A program made the position numbers and the translations under genes. A stretch of 64,000 nucleotides of DNA from Sphagnum compactum (lineage: Eukaryota > Bryophyta > Sphagnopsida > Sphagnales), in NCBI GenBank assembly GCA_965153455.1, contig OZ234499.1, forward strand, positions 15,372,271 to 15,436,270, given 5' to 3'. This document shows, one piece after another, positions 60,941 to 64,000 of the stretch. The notes under the pieces are model-generated. The model did no database searches and was not told the origin of the DNA. It saw only the letters and a program-made list of their open reading frames with translations. How positions within the stretch are numbered: position 1 is the stretch's first letter; every line of letters starts with the position of its first letter.

Positions 60941-63571
60941 TTAGATCCTTTTCCTCTGCTGAAGTTCTGCATGAATGGGTGTTGAGAGTTTCCATAAGAA
61001 TTGGGTTAGGGTGTAAAGGCAAGCAAATCCACCCAAACAGACAGTGATAATCATACTAACATCGTATTTCAAAAGAGGAGGTAAGACTGCAAAACCTGCA
61101 CTTGCAAATGCACTGAGCACACACATGACAGAAATTGCTAGAAGGATGGAAGTTCGTATAAGTGCTCTCCGCACTGTACACACGACTTTGCCAATGAAGA
61201 GAGATTGGAGACATGGCATGGATGCATCTGCACCGGCCAAGACAGTGGCAACTGCAAAAAAGAAAGAGAGACTATTGAACACCCAAAATGCCTTGACAGT
61301 TTTGTATTGTTTTACTGCCGCATAGTGTTCGTGAGTGTAGGGTGGAGCTGGCAAAGGTGCTGAATACTCATAGTATGCAACATAACCTAAAGGGGGTTGT
61401 AACCAGCCTGCAAAAGTCACACTTGCAATTAATGCTGCACCGACAAGAAGAGCATTGGCAGCATCCACAAACACTTGTCTGTCCTTGTACAACCTGTTCA
61501 CAAAATCCCTCACGTCGGTTCGATCTATGAGAGACATCTCAATCTCTTTCAAGTTTGCTTCTACAGCTACTTGCAATGGAGTTTGCCCATCCGTATTTTC
61601 TTCTGTGGCTCTCAGACGAGGATCTAAGCACAATGCTTTCACCACTCTCACATGGTTTCCGTCTATAGCATAGAACAAGGGTGTCATCCTCTTGTCGTCT
61701 TGAGCATTGACATGCAGTTTAGGATGCATCAGAAGCTCTCTTACAGCTTCCTCATGCCCTAGCAAAGCAGCAACGTGAAGAGGTGTAGTAGTAGCAGCAA
61801 CAGCAAGACCAGGATGGACAACAGCAGCAGCAGCAGCAGCTAACCTTGCCGCCACTGCGACTTGGGGGATTGCAGTCAATTCGCTTGAAGCATTTACATC
61901 TACCTCCGGCTGCCATTTGAGAATGTATTTGATGATGTTGAAGTGGTTGCTTGTCACAGCTAACATCAGTAGTCTGCTCTGATTGTCAGTAGAGCCACTG
62001 TTTTCAGTGCTGGCAAAAGCAGCACCAGCACCAGCCAAAGATTGTGCTCTAGATCCCAATGCATTCAACAGAAGAATTGCAATGTCTTTGGCATCATGTT
62101 CAGTGGCCAAATGCAGCAAGCTTTCAAACATGCACATCTGGTTGTTGTAGTTGAGCTCCATCAATGGTGATTGTTCTTCTCCTTTCTGTTGTAACAGCAG
62201 CTGCACCACCTTCAAGTGACAGTTCTTGATCGCATAGACAAGTGGCGAAAGTCCTTCACTATCCATGACATCAGCATTGATCCCCCCTTCCCATTGCAGA
62301 AGAAGCTCCACCACTTCTGCATGTCCAGCCATGGCAGCAAAATGCAGAGGGGTGAGATGATCACCGCTGCAGGAGAGCTTCTTCACAGGTGGTCGTGTTT
62401 TGCTAAACAGATCTGGTCTATTCAGATCCTCCAAGTGCTCCACCTTCAATGGCTGAAGAAGTCCTTCAAGTGTAGTGGATGCAGGATTTACAGTAGCAGC
62501 AGGCATGTTGGCATTGATGCTTGGTGCTTGAAGAAGCAATTGCACTAGAGCTTTGTGTCCATTTTGGACTGCCAGATGAAGTGGTGTGAACCCATGACAG
62601 TCAACAGCATTGAGATCCAAAAAGAAATCCGAACAAGAAGAAGAGTAAGAACACCTGCTCCTGTAGTAGAACACGAAGAACTCCTCCAACATCTCTACAC
62701 ATCCTTCTTCTGCTACATAGTGCAATGCAGATCGGTTCAGCATGTCTGTGGCATTCACAAATTGCATGAGCAGCAAGTATTGTTGATGATGTCCTCCATC
62801 TCCATCCCCATCTTCATCTCCATCTCCATCCTCATGCCCATCTCCATCTCCATCTGCATCTCTCCTTTGCAGCTCTTGCAACAAGAGACGGACGACTTTG
62901 CATCTTTTCTCAACTGCAACTGCTCTTCTTCTTCTTCTTCTCTTAGGGTTCTTCACAGCTGTTCCTGTTGCTGCCAGTACCACTTGATGCAAAGCTGTGA
63001 ACCCATCAATGGTTGTTGCAAACATGTCTACTGATGGGATTCTTCCGATCAAGAACTCCACAGCTTCTGCATTGGCGTTTCTTGCGTGCGAGAGTAATGG
63101 GGTCTGGCCGATTGCATCAGCGGCGTTCCAGTTCACGTTTCTTCTTCTCCCGGCGGAAAGAAGAATCTCTTTCAAGCCATCCGCGGCGGAAGAGTCGTTT
63201 CCTCCTCTGCTACTATGATGCAAAGGCGTCCTGCCGTGTTTGTCCGTTGCATTCACGTCGATTCTAGCATCCGACAACAAGAGGCGCGTCAGACTTGCGG
63301 CGTTTGTCCCGTGATGAACTGCGTAATGCAGTGGTGTTGAACCAGTTCCTTCCTCGTGATAGTTCACATCCACGCTTGGTGAAGCTAGCGCCACATGAAC
63401 TTTTTCCTCGCTTCCTGATTTCACTGCTGCAATGAGATCCAAACTTGCTCGCTGCTGGTTCCAGACCATGGGACCCAAATCTTCCTGCTGCTGTTGCTGC
63501 TGGTTCCAGACCATGGGACCCAATCCTCCCTGATGCTTCTGCTGTTGATTTGTTGTGGATTCATCAGCCAT
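60941..63571 (-). CDS. Ankyrin-repeat, PGG-domain membrane protein (ACD6/ITN1-like)
   Basis: A single uninterrupted minus-strand frame encodes 876 residues from the Met at 63571, preferred for its GCCATGG context; an upstream in-frame Met at 63634 would give 897. About 13 ankyrin repeats fill roughly residues 50-690 (TPLHYAVHHG, TPLHHSSRGG, TPLHLAVQNGHKALVQLLL, TPLHFAAMAGHAEVVELLL, TPLHVAALLGHEEAVRELL). A PGG domain follows, starting NALLVGAALIASVTFAGWLQPPLGY, where the usual PPGG is PPLG, with about four transmembrane segments to the C-terminus. Plant ANK-PGG proteins such as ACD6 and ITN1 sit in membranes and act in defence or salt/ROS signalling; the ligand here is unknown. Unusual features are a duplicated N-terminal LGPMVWNQQ motif separated by poly-Q, and a DGDG-rich insert encoded by a (CATCTC)n-type run at about 62795-62862. 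The gene looks intact. Confidence 0.92.
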   Translation of the reverse strand: MADESTTNQQQKHQGGLGPMVWNQQQQQQEDLGPMVWNQQRASLDLIAAVKSGSEEKVHVALASPSVDVNYHEEGTGSTPLHYAVHHGTNAASLTRLLLSDARIDVNATDKHGRTPLHHSSRGGNDSSAADGLKEILLSAGRRRNVNWNAADAIGQTPLLSHARNANAEAVEFLIGRIPSVDMFATTIDGFTALHQVVLAATGTAVKNPKRRRRRRAVAVEKRCKVVRLLLQELQRRDADGDGDGHEDGDGDEDGDGDGGHHQQYLLLMQFVNATDMLNRSALHYVAEEGCVEMLEEFFVFYYRSRCSYSSSCSDFFLDLNAVDCHGFTPLHLAVQNGHKALVQLLLQAPSINANMPAATVNPASTTLEGLLQPLKVEHLEDLNRPDLFSKTRPPVKKLSCSGDHLTPLHFAAMAGHAEVVELLLQWEGGINADVMDSEGLSPLVYAIKNCHLKVVQLLLQQKGEEQSPLMELNYNNQMCMFESLLHLATEHDAKDIAILLLNALGSRAQSLAGAGAAFASTENSGSTDNQSRLLMLAVTSNHFNIIKYILKWQPEVDVNASSELTAIPQVAVAARLAAAAAAVVHPGLAVAATTTPLHVAALLGHEEAVRELLMHPKLHVNAQDDKRMTPLFYAIDGNHVRVVKALCLDPRLRATEENTDGQTPLQVAVEANLKEIEMSLIDRTDVRDFVNRLYKDRQVFVDAANALLVGAALIASVTFAGWLQPPLGYVAYYEYSAPLPAPPYTHEHYAAVKQYKTVKAFWVFNSLSFFFAVATVLAGADASMPCLQSLFIGKVVCTVRRALIRTSILLAISVMCVLSAFASAGFAVLPPLLKYDVSMIITVCLGGFACLYTLTQFLWKLSTPIHAELQQRKRI

Positions 63572-63699
63572 GGCTACAGAAGTAGAAGGGCTTGCAGGAA
63601 TTTCTTTGGGTAAAAAACACTCAGAGAATTGCAAACAGACAACAAAACTCTCAAGGCAAAAAGAATACTAGGTAGTGGTGCCTTTTACCAGTAAAGCTT

Positions 63700-63965
63700 C
63701 TTTCCTCTTGGAATTGATCACACCCAAGCAACCCAAGCAACAACAACACATGGACCAACACACTGATCTTCCTTCCTCTTGCATTGATCATACCCAAGCC
63801 AAGCAACAACACATGGAGCAACACATTGCAAACAAGCAAACAAACCTTCCTTCCTCTTAGATCATACCCAACCCAAAGCAGCAACAACACTTGGATCAAC
63901 ACACTACAAGCAAGCAAATCTTCCTTCCTCTTGGGATAATACCCAAGCAACAATACTTGAATAAA
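63700..63965. repeat. Minisatellite of 70-80 bp units upstream of the ANK-PGG gene
   Basis: Four imperfect units recur with CTTCCTTCCTCTTG, then GATCATACCCAAGC, then AAGCAACAACAC and TGGA.CAACACA. They start at about 63700, 63771, 63850 and 63921. They lie 65-400 bp upstream of the start codon, in the promoter or 5' UTR. The minus-strand frame across them is a shadow with repeated LL-rich translation. Confidence 0.85.
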
Positions 63966-64000
63966 TACACTGCAATCAACGACAACGAAAACATAAACAA

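Noticed and set aside
63651-63953. 100-codon minus-strand frame upstream of the ANK gene
   Set aside because: It is a translation of the 70-80 bp minisatellite and has no independent support.

Overview
The window is nuclear DNA of a land plant, AT-rich and gene-poor. Six genes are readable and most have many introns; the rest is decayed transposons, dispersed repeats and minisatellites. The plant signature is a chloroplast ribosomal protein L28 with transit peptide, a B-type cyclin-dependent kinase (plant-only class), a proteinaceous RNase P (PRORP) and an ankyrin-PGG membrane protein. A CFAP157-like axonemal coiled-coil gene with an intact reading frame implies motile, flagellated sperm. That points to a fern, lycophyte, cycad, Ginkgo or bryophyte rather than a flowering plant or conifer. 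The long TE-filled spacers favour a large-genome fern, lycophyte or cycad; I cannot fix the species.

Layout: 1-2.4 kb no gene. 2.4-5.1 kb a small two-LysM protein gene (+), with transit-like N-terminal exons. 5.1-13.7 kb intergenic, with a hAT transposase relic at 8.2-8.7 kb. 13.7-14.6 kb a TATA-bearing stretch followed by two strong foldbacks, a candidate MIR or other hairpin-RNA locus. 14.6-19.8 kb intergenic with dispersed repeats. 19.9-20.5 kb RPL28 (+), convergent with CDKB (-) at 21.4-23.5 kb. 23.5-43.1 kb is a TE graveyard: two remnants of an R2-like non-LTR retrotransposon (one nearly full length at 37.9-40.8 kb), an FCP1-like phosphatase-domain pseudogene between two minisatellites, a PIF/Harbinger relic, and four clear copies of an unnamed ~450-bp repeat. 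43.1-48.2 kb PRORP (-) stands head to head with the CFAP157-like gene (+, 48.65-52.48 kb) across a 443-bp shared promoter region. 52.5-60.9 kb is very AT-rich with no gene. 60.9-63.6 kb is an ankyrin-repeat/PGG gene (-) with a minisatellite just upstream.

The genes do not form one pathway. The most informative context is the divergent PRORP/CFAP157 pair. The most unusual items are the R2-like element (N-terminal C2H2 finger, RT, C-terminal zinc knuckle and restriction-like endonuclease remnant), the repetitive basic C-terminal tail on PRORP, the paired hairpins near 14.2-14.6 kb, and the hybrid PSTALRE cyclin-binding helix in CDKB. Exon borders were placed by hand from GT/AG sites and phase; in the five multi-exon models the exon lengths sum to a multiple of three and the junction phases match.
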